Of a stretch of 11,382 bases of DNA, positions 1 to 7,790 are shown one piece after another. The stretch is from contig JAAUSP010000211.1 of NCBI GenBank assembly GCA_012032575.1, positions 1 through 11,382 of the forward strand, given 5' to 3'. A program made the translations under genes and the position numbers. Origin of the DNA: Anaerolineales bacterium (GTDB lineage: Bacteria; Chloroflexota; Anaerolineae; 4572-78; J111). Positions within the stretch are counted from its first letter, which is position 1. Each line of letters opens with the position of its first letter. Below the pieces are notes generated by a model. It saw only the letters and a list, made by a program, of their open reading frames with translations, was not told the origin of the DNA and did no database searches.

Positions 1-1584
1 CTGCTGGCGCAGGGAGGTATGGGCGCTATTTATCGGGGCTTTGATGCCACTCTCGATGTTCCGGTGGCGATCAAAGAAAATTTTTTCCAGACGCCGCAGG
101 GGATACGCCAGTTTCAGCAAGAGGCCCGGATTCTGGCCCGGCTGCACCACCCCGGCCTGCCGCGCGTGGTCAATCATTTCAGCGTGGGCGACCAGCAGTA
201 CCTGGTGATGGATTTTATCGAAGGGCAGGACTTGTGGGAAATGGTCACCCGGCGCGGCCAGCCGTTGAGCCAGCGGCAGGCGCTTGACTACATTATCCAG
301 GTCTGTGACGCCGTGCAGTACCTGCACCAGCAGAATCCGCCCATCATCCACCGCGACATCAAACCGCAAAATATCAAAATCACCCCCGACGGCCGGGCCG
401 TGCTGGTGGACTTTGGCATTGCCAGGGTCATCAACAGCGACAGCCTGACTGATACCGGCGCGCGCGGCGTGACCAGCGGCTTCTCTCCGCCCGAACAGTA
501 CAGCGGCACCGGCACTACCCCGGCCTCCGACATCTACGCTCTCGGCGCGACCCTCTACGCGATCCTGACCGGTCAAAAGCCGCCCGACAGCGTCAGCCTC
601 ATGGCCGGCGAAGCCACCTTCGAGCCGCCCGACCGGCTTAACCCCAAGCTGAGCCGCCAGGTTGTGGCGGCCATCGAACACGCCATGCAGGTGCAGCGCA
701 GCGACCGCCCGGCTTCGGTGGGGTTGTGGCAGCAAACCCTCAAAGCGATCTGGGAAACGCTGCCCGACGACGATACGGCCCTGCTGGCTATGTCGCCGGT
801 GACGGCCTGGCTGGTGGACTCAGCCGGGCAGGCCCACCGGCTCAGACCAGGCATGCTGATTTTCGGCCCGGTCCGCGATGAAGGTATTCCTGCCAGCGAA
901 CTGTTGGAGACCTCGCCCTACGTAAAGTTGGAATTCGATGGGCGGCACTGCCTGATTTATAATCCGGCTAATATGGTCGGTGTGACCATTAACGACCAGC
1001 CGGTGGGACCGGAAGGGCAGCCCTTCAATGTGGGCGACTGGCTGCGCATTGGTCGGGCCACCTTTGCCCTGACCGATACCGAACCCAAAGAGCGCAGCCC
1101 CCTGCCCAGCATCCTCCTCAACCAGGCCGCCGACGAGCCAACCGAAACGGCTTATGTGCCCGTGCCGGTGCTGCTCAGTCCCGCCCCCGTTCCGCCTGCC
1201 GCCCCGCCGCTTCCCGCCGCCGGACCCACCGAAATCAACTCGCCTGCCCCAGGCCGAACCTTCAATTGGGGCTGGACCGTCGCCGCCGTCGCCCTCGTCG
1301 TGTTGGTCGGCCTGGGAATTTTTATGCTGTCCCGCAACAACACATCCATTGCCCAGGTTGACCCAACCGCCACACTCACCGCCTCTCCTTCCACGCCAAC
1401 CTCCGCCTCCCAGCCTCCAACCTTCCAACCTTCCAACCTGCCCACTCCTTCCCCCCAACCTTCCAACCTTCCAACTTCCAACCCGCCCTCTCCCACCGTC
1501 CCCTCGAACCCATTTCGCCCCTGGTCCTCCAGACTGTGCCAGAGCGGGGCGCGGAACAACCGCTCGATACGCCGATTGAGCTGA
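1..1584 (+). CDS. Ser/Thr protein kinase with FHA-like domain and one membrane helix, 5' partial, probably N-terminal part of a kinase-A2M fusion
   Basis: Eukaryotic-type Ser/Thr kinase. The frame is open from base 1, so the N-terminus lies outside the window (residue 1 = base 1). Seen: glycine loop QGGMGAIYRG, VAIK lysine K25, HRDIKPQN with catalytic D119, DFG with D137, SPPEQ activation-segment end, and DIYALGATLYAILTG. The kinase domain ends near residue 253. Residues about 267-357 resemble an FHA domain (VTINDQPVG, VGDWLRIGRATF), which in this family binds phosphothreonine. Residues about 423-444 form one hydrophobic helix (WTVAAVALVVLVGLGIFML), placing the kinase in the cytoplasm and the rest outside. 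After it comes a Pro/Ser/Thr linker containing CCTTCCAA octamers. The last residues (CQSGARNNRSIRRLS) are probably an out-of-frame tail, because A2M sequence starts in another frame at the same place. Kinase identity is firm; the natural C-terminus is not. Confidence 0.93.
   Translation: MLAQGGMGAIYRGFDATLDVPVAIKENFFQTPQGIRQFQQEARILARLHHPGLPRVVNHFSVGDQQYLVMDFIEGQDLWEMVTRRGQPLSQRQALDYIIQVCDAVQYLHQQNPPIIHRDIKPQNIKITPDGRAVLVDFGIARVINSDSLTDTGARGVTSGFSPPEQYSGTGTTPASDIYALGATLYAILTGQKPPDSVSLMAGEATFEPPDRLNPKLSRQVVAAIEHAMQVQRSDRPASVGLWQQTLKAIWETLPDDDTALLAMSPVTAWLVDSAGQAHRLRPGMLIFGPVRDEGIPASELLETSPYVKLEFDGRHCLIYNPANMVGVTINDQPVGPEGQPFNVGDWLRIGRATFALTDTEPKERSPLPSILLNQAADEPTETAYVPVPVLLSPAPVPPAAPPLPAAGPTEINSPAPGRTFNWGWTVAAVALVVLVGLGIFMLSRNNTSIAQVDPTATLTASPSTPTSASQPPTFQPSNLPTPSPQPSNLPTSNPPSPTVPSNPFRPWSSRLCQSGARNNRSIRRLS
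1405..1483 (+). repeat. CCTTCCAA octamer tract in the linker between kinase and A2M
   Basis: Two blocks of the octamer CCTTCCAA. Exact copies lie at 1421-1428, 1429-1436, 1459-1466 and 1467-1474, with degenerate copies at 1413-1420 (GCCTCCAA) and 1451-1458 (CCCCCCAA). A 7-base copy lacking one C is at 1475-1481. All three + frames are open through the tract, so it encodes a Pro/Ser/Thr linker in any frame. Eight is not a multiple of three, so gain or loss of copies shifts the frame. Similar Pro-rich linker repeats are common next to membrane anchors. Whether this tract is dispersed elsewhere in the genome cannot be seen here. Confidence 0.85.
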
Positions 1585-4500
1585 CCTTTGACCAGCCGAT
1601 GGACCGGGCCAGCGTCGAGAAAGCCTTCGCCATCGAGCCGGGGGCGGCGATTGACGGTGCTTTCGAGTGGGGCGATGACCAAACCGTGCGTTTCAGTCTG
1701 AAAGAAGGGTTTCAGCGCGGTCAGCGCTACCGGGTGCGTCTGGCCGAAACAGCCACCAGCCAGGCCGGTCTGCCTCTGCTGCGCCCGTTTGAGCTGCGGT
1801 TCAATGCCGCCGGCTTTTTGGAAGTGGTCAACGTGCAGCCCGCCGCCGGGACCACCGAGATTTTGGCCGATAATACCGTGACCGTGTTTTTCAATCGTCC
1901 GGTTGTACCCTTGGGCGCACTGGAGTCCGGCGGGGGCAGTCTGCCCGACCCGCTGACCTTTACGCCGCAGGTACCGGGCCAGGGCGAATGGCTCAATACC
2001 TCGGTCTACCAGTTCACTCCCGACGATACGGGTTTTGAACCGGCGACGGAATATACCGCCCGCGTGTCTGCCGGCTTGACCGATGTATTCGGCCAGGCGG
2101 TGCTGGCGGACGATTTTGAATGGACTTTTACCACCATCAGCCCGGCGGTGATCGGCAGTGTGCCGGCGGCGGATGATTTGTATGTCAGCCCCGCGCCGGT
2201 GATCAGCGTTACCTTTAATCAGGAGATGGACCGGGCCAGCGTCGAAGAGAATTTGTTGCTGCTGAACGAGCAAAGCGGCCAGCCGGTCCCCGGCGAATTT
2301 GCCTGGGCCGAGGTGGGCTTGATACCGCCCCCGCCGACCGACGAGTTTGGCAATATCCTCTACGAATACGACGAACAGGGTATGCCTGTTCTGCCCGCGC
2401 AGGAACCGGTCGGGGTGGAGACGGTCACGTTTACCCCGGCGGAACCGCTGGAAGCAGGCGCGGCCTATCAACTTGTTTTGCCGAAGGGGGTCAAAGGGGC
2501 GCTCGAAGCTACTGAGACGGCGAGCGACTACAACACCACCTTTACCGTCTCCCCAACGCCGGCAGTTGCCAGCACCAACCCGCCCGATGGCGAGCAGTTT
2601 GCCGACGTTTACCAGGGGCTTGACATTACCTTCAACGCGCCGATGAGTCCGGCCAGCGTGATTTTTGGTCAAAATCTCATCATCGAGCCGCAGGTCGAGG
2701 CGACGGAAGTTTATACTTACTGGTCGCAAAACGACATGCAGTTGAATGTCGGTTTTCCCCGGCGCGAAAACAGCGAGTATACCGTCACTCTGCGGGCCGA
2801 CATCGAGGGGCGCTACGGCCAGCCGCTGGGCCAGGATACGGTCATTCGCTGGAAAACGTTGAAGCAGACGCCTTACGTGCATCTGGTCAGCCCCAAAATT
2901 GCGACCTACAACGGCTACCAGCCGCAAACCTATGTCTACATGACCGTCCGAAACGTCAACCAGATCAACTTTAATCTCTACCGCCTGTCGCGGGATGAAT
3001 TTTTGGGGTTAAGCGAAAGCGCGTTTGCCGGCTGGGACGATTACCAGCAGTGGGCCAGCTTCCAGCCCGACCCGGCCAGTCTGGTCGGAAGCTGGAGCCA
3101 GGCGACCGATCCCGCCGTTTATGAAAATTATGTTTATAAGGTGGATGTCAGTCAGGCGGTGGCTGGTGGTCAGCCGCTTCCGCCGGGGTTGTATTACCTG
3201 GAAGCGGCGGTCCCGCCTGAAAATATCTATCCCGAAGCCCAAAACGCCGATACCAGCGAGGCCATTGACCGGCAACTTTTGATTGTGAGCAAGAAAAATG
3301 TTACCCTCAAACAGGGCCGAGGCGACATCCTGGCCTGGCTGACCGACCTGCAAAGCGGCCAACCCACCGCCGCTGCGCCTATCGCCCTGCTGGTCAACCG
3401 GCAGGAGACGGACCAGGATCAGACGGATGCCGACGGTGTGGCAACCTTTACCTATGGTAATTTGCCCACCGATGTGCCCAACTCGCTGGTGGTTTTCAGC
3501 GGCAACCCCGACCAGCCCGGCGATGATTTCGCCGTCGGCGTGACTACCTGGAGCGCCGGGATCAGCTCCTTTGATTTCAATATTTACGGGACTGATTTTG
3601 GCGGCTATGCCGGTTTCAGTTACGGCAGTGCTTACAATGGCTACATTTACACCGAACGGCCCCTCTATCGGCCCGGCCAGACGGTCAATTTCAAAGCCAT
3701 CATCCGGGCCGACGACGATGCCAATTACACTATTCCGACCGTCCCCACGGCGACCGTGCAGATTTTCGACGGGATGTACCGCCTGATTTACAACGAGGAA
3801 CTGCCGCTGAACGATTGGGGTACGCTCAACGGCTCGTTGACTCTCAGCGACAATGCCGGGCTGGGCAGCTACAATTTGCAGGCATCGGTCGAGGGGGTCA
3901 CTTTCTACGGCAGTTTCCAGGTGGCCGCCTATCGCAAACCGGAGTTTCTGGTCAATGCCGTCACCGACAAGAGCGAGTACCGTCAGGGCGAAACGATCAA
4001 GGTCAGCGCCCAGGCCGACTTCTTTGCCGGCGGGCCGGTCTCCAATGCCGAGGTGCGCTGGACGCTGCTAACCGGGCCTTATGCCTTCCAATATCAGGGG
4101 TCGGGTTACTATGATTTTATTGACCCGGACGAGTTGCAGCGCCGCGCCTATGAATATTACGACGCCGGCTACAGCGAACGCATTGCCGACGGCGAAGGTA
4201 CCACCGACGCCCAGGGCCGCTTCACCTTTGAAGTTCCCGCCGACATCGCCGCCCGCGTGGCCAGCCAGAAATTCGCCTTTGATGTGGCTGTGACCGACAT
4301 CAACGACCAGGAAGTGGCCGCCCAGGCTAATGCGATTGTCCACAAGGGTGATTTTTACGTCGGTTTGCGCCCGGAGAAGTACGTGGGGCAGGTGGGCGTG
4401 GACAATCCGGTTGAAGTACTGGTGGTGGATTGGGCCAGCGATCCCGTGCCCAATCAGGAAGTCGAAGTGGTGGTGGCCGAGTATAATATCTATAGCGTGC

Positions 4501-5138
4501 AGCAGTTCGACCCAGCCTCGGACCCGAACAACCCCAACGATGTGTACGCCTGGGAAAATATCGTCGAAAATGTGGCCGTTTTCACCACCACCGTTACCAC
4601 CGGCGCGGACGGTAAAGCTGTCGCCAACTTTGTCCCCGACAAAGCCGGTAACTACAAAGTTTACGCCCGCGCCATTGATCCGCAGGATCAGGAAATTCGT
4701 TCGGCCACCCTTATTTGGGTCAGCGGGGCGGAGTATGTCAACTGGGGCCAGGAAAACAACGACCGGATTGATCTGGTCACTGACCAGAAACGGTATAATG
4801 TGGGCGACACGGCCAATATCCTGGTGCCACATCCCTTCAGCGGGACGGTCACAGCCTTAGTCACGCTGGAGCGGGGCCATGTGTATGACCACTTCATCAC
4901 CCAACTGGACAGTAACAGCGACCAACTGCAAATCCCCATCACCGAGGAATTGATCCCCAATATCTACGTGTCGGTGGTGATTATAAAGGGAATGGACCCC
5001 CCCCCTTCCCCCCCCCGTAACGGGGGGGGGGGCAGGGGGGGGGTGGCCTGCCTTCCGGGTGGGCTATGTGCGCCTGCCGATCACGCCCCGAGAGAAGGAG
5101 CTGAAAATCACCCTGACCCCCAACAAGCCGGAGGATGA
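1536..5138 (+). CDS. Bacterial alpha-2-macroglobulin, N-terminal fragment (Ig-like and MG domains)
   Basis: N-terminal two-thirds of a large bacterial alpha-2-macroglobulin, a family of envelope protease traps. Numbering from base 1536: four Ig-like (Big_5 type) domains begin near residues 1, 95, 203 and 343, each with a TFDQPMDRASVE-like strand. MG domains follow, including the MG2 signature TERPLYRPGQTVNF near residue 706, an MG domain at KSEYRQGETIKVSAQ (about 810), and a bait-region-type domain at DQKRYNVGDTANILVPHPFSG (about 1080). The A2M-like sequence ends at NIYVSVVIIKGMD (about base 4996). Beyond that the frame runs through a C/G palindrome into an out-of-frame tail. The GTG at 1536 is not a convincing start: it has no RBS, is followed by no signal peptide, and the same frame reads PLEPISPLVLQT just upstream. 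The real N-terminus is probably the upstream kinase and membrane helix. Overlaps the kinase frame by 49 bases. Confidence 0.88.
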   Translation: MPERGAEQPLDTPIELTFDQPMDRASVEKAFAIEPGAAIDGAFEWGDDQTVRFSLKEGFQRGQRYRVRLAETATSQAGLPLLRPFELRFNAAGFLEVVNVQPAAGTTEILADNTVTVFFNRPVVPLGALESGGGSLPDPLTFTPQVPGQGEWLNTSVYQFTPDDTGFEPATEYTARVSAGLTDVFGQAVLADDFEWTFTTISPAVIGSVPAADDLYVSPAPVISVTFNQEMDRASVEENLLLLNEQSGQPVPGEFAWAEVGLIPPPPTDEFGNILYEYDEQGMPVLPAQEPVGVETVTFTPAEPLEAGAAYQLVLPKGVKGALEATETASDYNTTFTVSPTPAVASTNPPDGEQFADVYQGLDITFNAPMSPASVIFGQNLIIEPQVEATEVYTYWSQNDMQLNVGFPRRENSEYTVTLRADIEGRYGQPLGQDTVIRWKTLKQTPYVHLVSPKIATYNGYQPQTYVYMTVRNVNQINFNLYRLSRDEFLGLSESAFAGWDDYQQWASFQPDPASLVGSWSQATDPAVYENYVYKVDVSQAVAGGQPLPPGLYYLEAAVPPENIYPEAQNADTSEAIDRQLLIVSKKNVTLKQGRGDILAWLTDLQSGQPTAAAPIALLVNRQETDQDQTDADGVATFTYGNLPTDVPNSLVVFSGNPDQPGDDFAVGVTTWSAGISSFDFNIYGTDFGGYAGFSYGSAYNGYIYTERPLYRPGQTVNFKAIIRADDDANYTIPTVPTATVQIFDGMYRLIYNEELPLNDWGTLNGSLTLSDNAGLGSYNLQASVEGVTFYGSFQVAAYRKPEFLVNAVTDKSEYRQGETIKVSAQADFFAGGPVSNAEVRWTLLTGPYAFQYQGSGYYDFIDPDELQRRAYEYYDAGYSERIADGEGTTDAQGRFTFEVPADIAARVASQKFAFDVAVTDINDQEVAAQANAIVHKGDFYVGLRPEKYVGQVGVDNPVEVLVVDWASDPVPNQEVEVVVAEYNIYSVQQFDPASDPNNPNDVYAWENIVENVAVFTTTVTTGADGKAVANFVPDKAGNYKVYARAIDPQDQEIRSATLIWVSGAEYVNWGQENNDRIDLVTDQKRYNVGDTANILVPHPFSGTVTALVTLERGHVYDHFITQLDSNSDQLQIPITEELIPNIYVSVVIIKGMDPPPSPPRNGGGGRGGVACLPGGLCAPADHAPREGAENHPDPQQAGG
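1599..2245 (+). repeat. Direct 20-base repeat within Ig-like domains 1 and 3
   Basis: The 20 bases atggaccgggccagcgtcga occur identically at 1599-1618 and 2226-2245, both encoding MDRASVE in the same frame and at the same place of an Ig-like fold. This marks domain duplication or local gene conversion within the A2M N-terminal region. Confidence 0.8.
4997..5044 (+). repeat. C-run/G-run palindromic element 1 inside A2M
   Basis: Layout: C9 (4997-5005), TT, C9 (5008-5016), GTAAC centre, G11 (5022-5032), CA, G9 (5035-5043), T. The C arms can pair with the G arms around a TAA loop, and the G arm has enough guanines for a G-quadruplex. It sits exactly where the A2M sequence is interrupted, between IIKGMD (frame of 1536) and PAFRVGYVRLP (frame of 5059). 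Deleting one base, or adding two, makes the element readable as a Pro/Gly-rich loop and joins both sides. Run lengths here are error-prone in any sequencing method. Confidence 0.85.
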
Positions 5139-7161
5139 AACCTACCAGCCCGGCGACAGCGCCGAGTATCAGGTGACAGTGACGGATGTGCAGGGCGAGC
5201 CGGTTAAGGCGGAACTGTCGCTGGCGCTGATTGACAAGGCGGTGCTGGCCCTGATGCCCGATACGCCGGGCGAACTGCTCAGCACCTTCTGGTCGCAGCG
5301 CTCGCTCAACGTGGAAACGTCGAGTGGTTTGACCCTGGCCCTCGACCGGATCAACCGTTCGCTGGATGAAAAGAAGGGCGGCGGCGGTGGCGATGGCGCA
5401 ATCGGGCCAGACTCGGTGCGGCAGAACTTTGCCGATACGGTTTTGTGGCTGGCCGATTTTGTCACCGACGAAAACGGCCAGGGCACGGTCACGGCCACCC
5501 TGCCCGACAACCTGACCACCTGGGTGATGATCGGCAAAGGCGTCACCGGGGCGGATACTCTGGTGGGCGAAAGCCGGGTGGAGATTGTCAGCAGCAAGCC
5601 GCTGCTGATCCGGCCGGTCACGCCGCGCTTCTTTGTGGTCGGTGATGAGGTCAAGCTGGGCATGATTATCCAGAACAACACCGCGGAGCCGCTGGAGGTC
5701 GAACCGAGCTTTGTGGCCGAAGGCTTGACCATTGCCGCTGCGGATACAACGCCGGTGGAACTCGCCGCCGGGGAGCGGGTGCGGGTGGATTATAATGTCA
5801 CCGTCACCGATGTTGAGGTGGCTCGCCTGACGATGGGCGCAAAATCCGCCGATTTGGGTGACGCCGTCGCTTTTGAGCTGCCCATCTATCACCTGAGCAC
5901 GCCCGAAACCGTGGCTACGGTTGGTGTGCTCGACGAGACGGGCGGGCGTATCGAAGGGATTGCGCTGCCGCGCAGTTTCGACCCCAGCCAGGGGGATCTG
6001 GTGGTGAATGTTGACCCCAGCCTGGCCGCCAGCACCCGTTCCGGCCTGACCTACCTGGAGCATTTCCCCTACGAATGTACGGAGCAAACGGTCAGCCGTT
6101 TCTTGCCCAATATCTTCACCTACCGGGCTTACCAGGAACTGAAGCTGGAAAACCCGGAACTGGCCCAAAAACTGCCGGCCCTGGTCAACGAAGGCTTGCA
6201 GCGGCTCAACAGCCAGCAGCATGTGGATGGCGGCTGGGGCTGGTGGCTCAACGACAGCAGCGACCCCTTCCTGACCGCCTATGTGCTGCTGGGGCTGGTC
6301 GAGGCCCGGCACCTGGAGTTTACGGTAGACCAGACGACAATTGATATGGCCCTGGCTTACCTGGATGCCAGCCTGATCGCGCCCAAAGATGTGGCCGAAC
6401 CCTGGCAGGGCAACCGGCAGGCTTTTATCCTGTACGTCATGGCCGAGGCCGGTTCCAGCGACCTGAGCCGCAGCGTGGCCCTGTTTGAGCAGCGGGAACG
6501 GCTGGATTACTTTGGCCGGGCTTTCCTGGCCCTATCCATGTATCTGGCCGACCCCGAAGCGAAGCAAATTGACACCCTGCTGGCCGACCTGACCGACGCG
6601 GCCATCGTCAGCGCGACCGGGGCGCATTGGGAAGAACCAACGGTGGATTACTACTCCATGAATACCGACACGCGCAGCACGGCCATTATCGTCGCGGCTC
6701 TGTCAAGGATTCAACCTGACCAGCCGGTGCTGGCTCAGGCAGTCCGCTGGCTGATGAGCGTCCGCCAGAACGGCGGTCACTGGCAAACCACCCAGGAAAC
6801 CGCCTGGGCGATCATCGGGCTGACCGATTGGATGATCGCCAGCGGCGAACTGGCCGCGGATTATAGCTGGAATGTATCGCTGAACGGCGCGGAAGTAGGC
6901 GAGGGGGAAGTTGATCCCGAAAATCTGGACCAGACGACCCAACTGAGATTCGAGATTGGCGATTTGCTGGCTGATACGGTCAACCGGCTGGCGGTAGAGC
7001 GCGATGCCACCGGCGGCGCGGCCGACGAAGCCGGCAACCTTTACTATGCGGCTTACCTGACCACCTTCAAGCCAGTGGCCGAAGTAAAAGCATTGGATCG
7101 AGGCATTTATGTTTCCCGGCAGTACAGCCTTCTTTCCCCCTCCCCTCAGAGGGGAGGGTAG
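5047..7161 (+). CDS. Bacterial alpha-2-macroglobulin, middle fragment with CTEQ thioester
   Basis: Continuation of the A2M in a new frame. In-frame similarity begins at PAFRVGYVRLPI (5047 onward), upstream of the first possible start, GTG at 5059, which is unlikely to be real. Seen in order: the MG strand KELKITLTPNKPEDETYQPGD, the LSLALIDKAVLAL strand, a GGGGGDG linker (about 5377-5397), the A2M core signature RQNFADTVLW (5419-5448) with DNLTTWVM, and the thioester motif C-T-E-Q at 6076-6087 in PYECTEQTVSRFLPN. A helical thioester domain follows with GGWGWWLNDSSDPFLTAYVLLGL and QTTQETAWAIIGL. In this family the Cys-Gln thioester covalently captures attacking proteases after bait cleavage. 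The frame ends at a TAG (7159-7161) inside the second G/C palindrome, just after RGIYVSRQYSLL. Confidence 0.88.
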   Translation, partial: PAFRVGYVRLPITPREKELKITLTPNKPEDETYQPGDSAEYQVTVTDVQGEPVKAELSLALIDKAVLALMPDTPGELLSTFWSQRSLNVETSSGLTLALDRINRSLDEKKGGGGGDGAIGPDSVRQNFADTVLWLADFVTDENGQGTVTATLPDNLTTWVMIGKGVTGADTLVGESRVEIVSSKPLLIRPVTPRFFVVGDEVKLGMIIQNNTAEPLEVEPSFVAEGLTIAAADTTPVELAAGERVRVDYNVTVTDVEVARLTMGAKSADLGDAVAFELPIYHLSTPETVATVGVLDETGGRIEGIALPRSFDPSQGDLVVNVDPSLAASTRSGLTYLEHFPYECTEQTVSRFLPNIFTYRAYQELKLENPELAQKLPALVNEGLQRLNSQQHVDGGWGWWLNDSSDPFLTAYVLLGLVEARHLEFTVDQTTIDMALAYLDASLIAPKDVAEPWQGNRQAFILYVMAEAGSSDLSRSVALFEQRERLDYFGRAFLALSMYLADPEAKQIDTLLADLTDAAIVSATGAHWEEPTVDYYSMNTDTRSTAIIVAALSRIQPDQPVLAQAVRWLMSVRQNGGHWQTTQETAWAIIGLTDWMIASGELAADYSWNVSLNGAEVGEGEVDPENLDQTTQLRFEIGDLLADTVNRLAVERDATGGAADEAGNLYYAAYLTTFKPVAEVKALDRGIYVSRQYSLLSPSPQRGG

Positions 7162-7170
7162 GGGAGGGGG
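7136..7170 (+). repeat. C-run/G-run palindromic element 2 inside A2M
   Basis: CCCCCTCCCC (7136-7145) is a perfect inverted repeat of GGGGAGGGGG (7161-7170). A competing perfect 10-base hairpin pairs 7138-7147 with 7149-7158. The + strand has four G-runs with 1-2 base gaps (GGGG-A-GGG-TA-GGGG-A-GGGGG), a canonical G-quadruplex pattern. It carries the TAG that ends the middle A2M fragment and sits between YVSRQYSLL and VPISEAKVGDLIEV. One extra base in the C5 run would make it read SPLPSEGRVGEG and restore the frame. Its layout matches the element at 4997-5044. Confidence 0.85.
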
Positions 7171-7586
7171 TCCCGATCTCCGAAGCGAAGGTCGGCGACT
7201 TGATTGAGGTCAAACTGACCATTGTCGCGCCGAATGATCTGCACTATGTCCTGGTCGAAGACCCGTTCCCGGCTGGGGCCGAAGGGGTAGACAGCAGCCT
7301 GGCGACGACGAGCCTGGCAGCGCAGTCGCCGGAGGCTGGCCTGAGCAAGGTGGAAGATGGAGACAAGTATGGGTTCGGCTGGCAGTATTTCTCGCACAGC
7401 GAACTGCGTGATGAGAAGGCAGTGCTTTTTGCCTCCTATTTGCCCAAGGGAACTTACGAATACATCTACACCCTGCGTGCCTCGATTCCCGGCGAGTACC
7501 GGGTTATTCCCACCCATGCCGAGCAAATGTACTTCCCCGAAGTCTTTGGCCGCAGCGATGGCGGGGTGTTCGAAATCACCGAGTAA
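7170..7586 (+). CDS. Bacterial alpha-2-macroglobulin, C-terminal fragment (MG10-type domain)
   Basis: C-terminal end of the A2M in a third frame. Similarity starts with VPISEAKVGDLIEVKLTIVA at 7170; the first possible start codon in this frame is a TTG at 7200 inside the domain, so this is not an independent gene. Typical of the final MG domain of bacterial A2Ms: NDLHYVLVEDPFPAGAEGVD, FGWQYFSHSELRDEKAVLF, LPKGTYEYIYTLRAS, and the ending PTHAEQMYFPEVFGRSDGG, which closes the protein at TAA (7584-7586). The upstream part of the same frame is open through the palindrome. It is followed by a hairpin 16 bases later. Confidence 0.87.
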   Translation, partial: VPISEAKVGDLIEVKLTIVAPNDLHYVLVEDPFPAGAEGVDSSLATTSLAAQSPEAGLSKVEDGDKYGFGWQYFSHSELRDEKAVLFASYLPKGTYEYIYTLRASIPGEYRVIPTHAEQMYFPEVFGRSDGGVFEITE

Positions 7587-7602
7587 GGTATTCTTGAGTG
7601 CT

Positions 7603-7640
7603 CGTGTTGCGTCTTCCGTTTATCTTACGCAACACGTTTT
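7603..7640 (+). terminator. Hairpin with short T-tract after A2M
   Basis: Perfect 10-base stem CGTGTTGCGT (7603-7612) and ACGCAACACG (7627-7636) with a 14-base loop, followed by TTTT. It lies 16 bases after the A2M stop. It could be a weak intrinsic terminator or a copy of a dispersed palindrome. Confidence 0.55.
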
Positions 7641-7682
7641 GGCCGATTTGAACCGGGAAGTGCCTGAGCTTTAAACTCTCAA

Positions 7683-7720
7683 AAAAAACGCCGTGTAGCC
7701 CTCTGTTAACGGCGTTTTTT
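7683..7720. terminator. Strong bidirectional intrinsic terminator
   Basis: Perfect 12-base stem AAAAAACGCCGT (7683-7694) and ACGGCGTTTTTT (7709-7720) with a 14-base loop. The A-tract on one side and T-tract on the other give a U-tract in both directions. It separates the A2M locus from the promoter downstream. Confidence 0.85.
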
Positions 7721-7732
7721 ATTGGGGGTAAG

Positions 7733-7760
7733 CTGTCAATTGGACAAATTATGTTATAAT
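7733..7760 (+). promoter_or_regulatory. Sigma-70-type extended -10 promoter for the histidine kinase operon
   Basis: TGTTATAAT: a perfect TATAAT at 7755-7760 preceded by TGn, the extended -10 signature. A weak -35 candidate, CTGTCA (7733-7738), lies 16 bases upstream, which is acceptable because extended -10 promoters need little -35. It starts 12 bases after the terminator and predicts transcription from about 7767, leaving a leader of about 30 bases before the ATG at 7797. Confidence 0.75.
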
Positions 7761-7785
7761 GCTGGGACTATTTTTTGGCGCTTAC

Positions 7786-7790
7786 AGGAA
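7786..7790 (+). promoter_or_regulatory. Ribosome binding site of the histidine kinase
   Basis: AGGAA lies 6 bases before ATG 7797 and 9 bases before the in-frame ATG 7800. It decides the start here, because the longer frame back to TTG 7722 would run through the promoter. Confidence 0.65.

Noticed and set aside
1405..1483. CRISPR-like array
   Set aside because: Units are 8 bases without spacers; this is a simple tandem repeat.
1536..1538. GTG as true start of a free-standing A2M
   Set aside because: No RBS precedes it, no signal peptide follows, and the domain-like sequence extends upstream in the same frame.
1154..1579. Pro/Ser-rich frame in the kinase linker region
   Set aside because: Low-complexity sequence is open in all frames there; the kinase frame upstream carries the membrane helix and is the real one.
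1152..2927. 591-codon open frame on the minus strand
   Set aside because: It lies antisense to recognisable kinase linker and A2M Ig-like domains. Its protein is rich in Arg/Gly/His with no domain, and its GRLEGWKVGG part is only the octamer tract read backwards.
4981..6312. 443-codon open frame on the minus strand
   Set aside because: Antisense to the A2M core and thioester region; no recognisable domain, and it starts or ends within the G/C palindrome.
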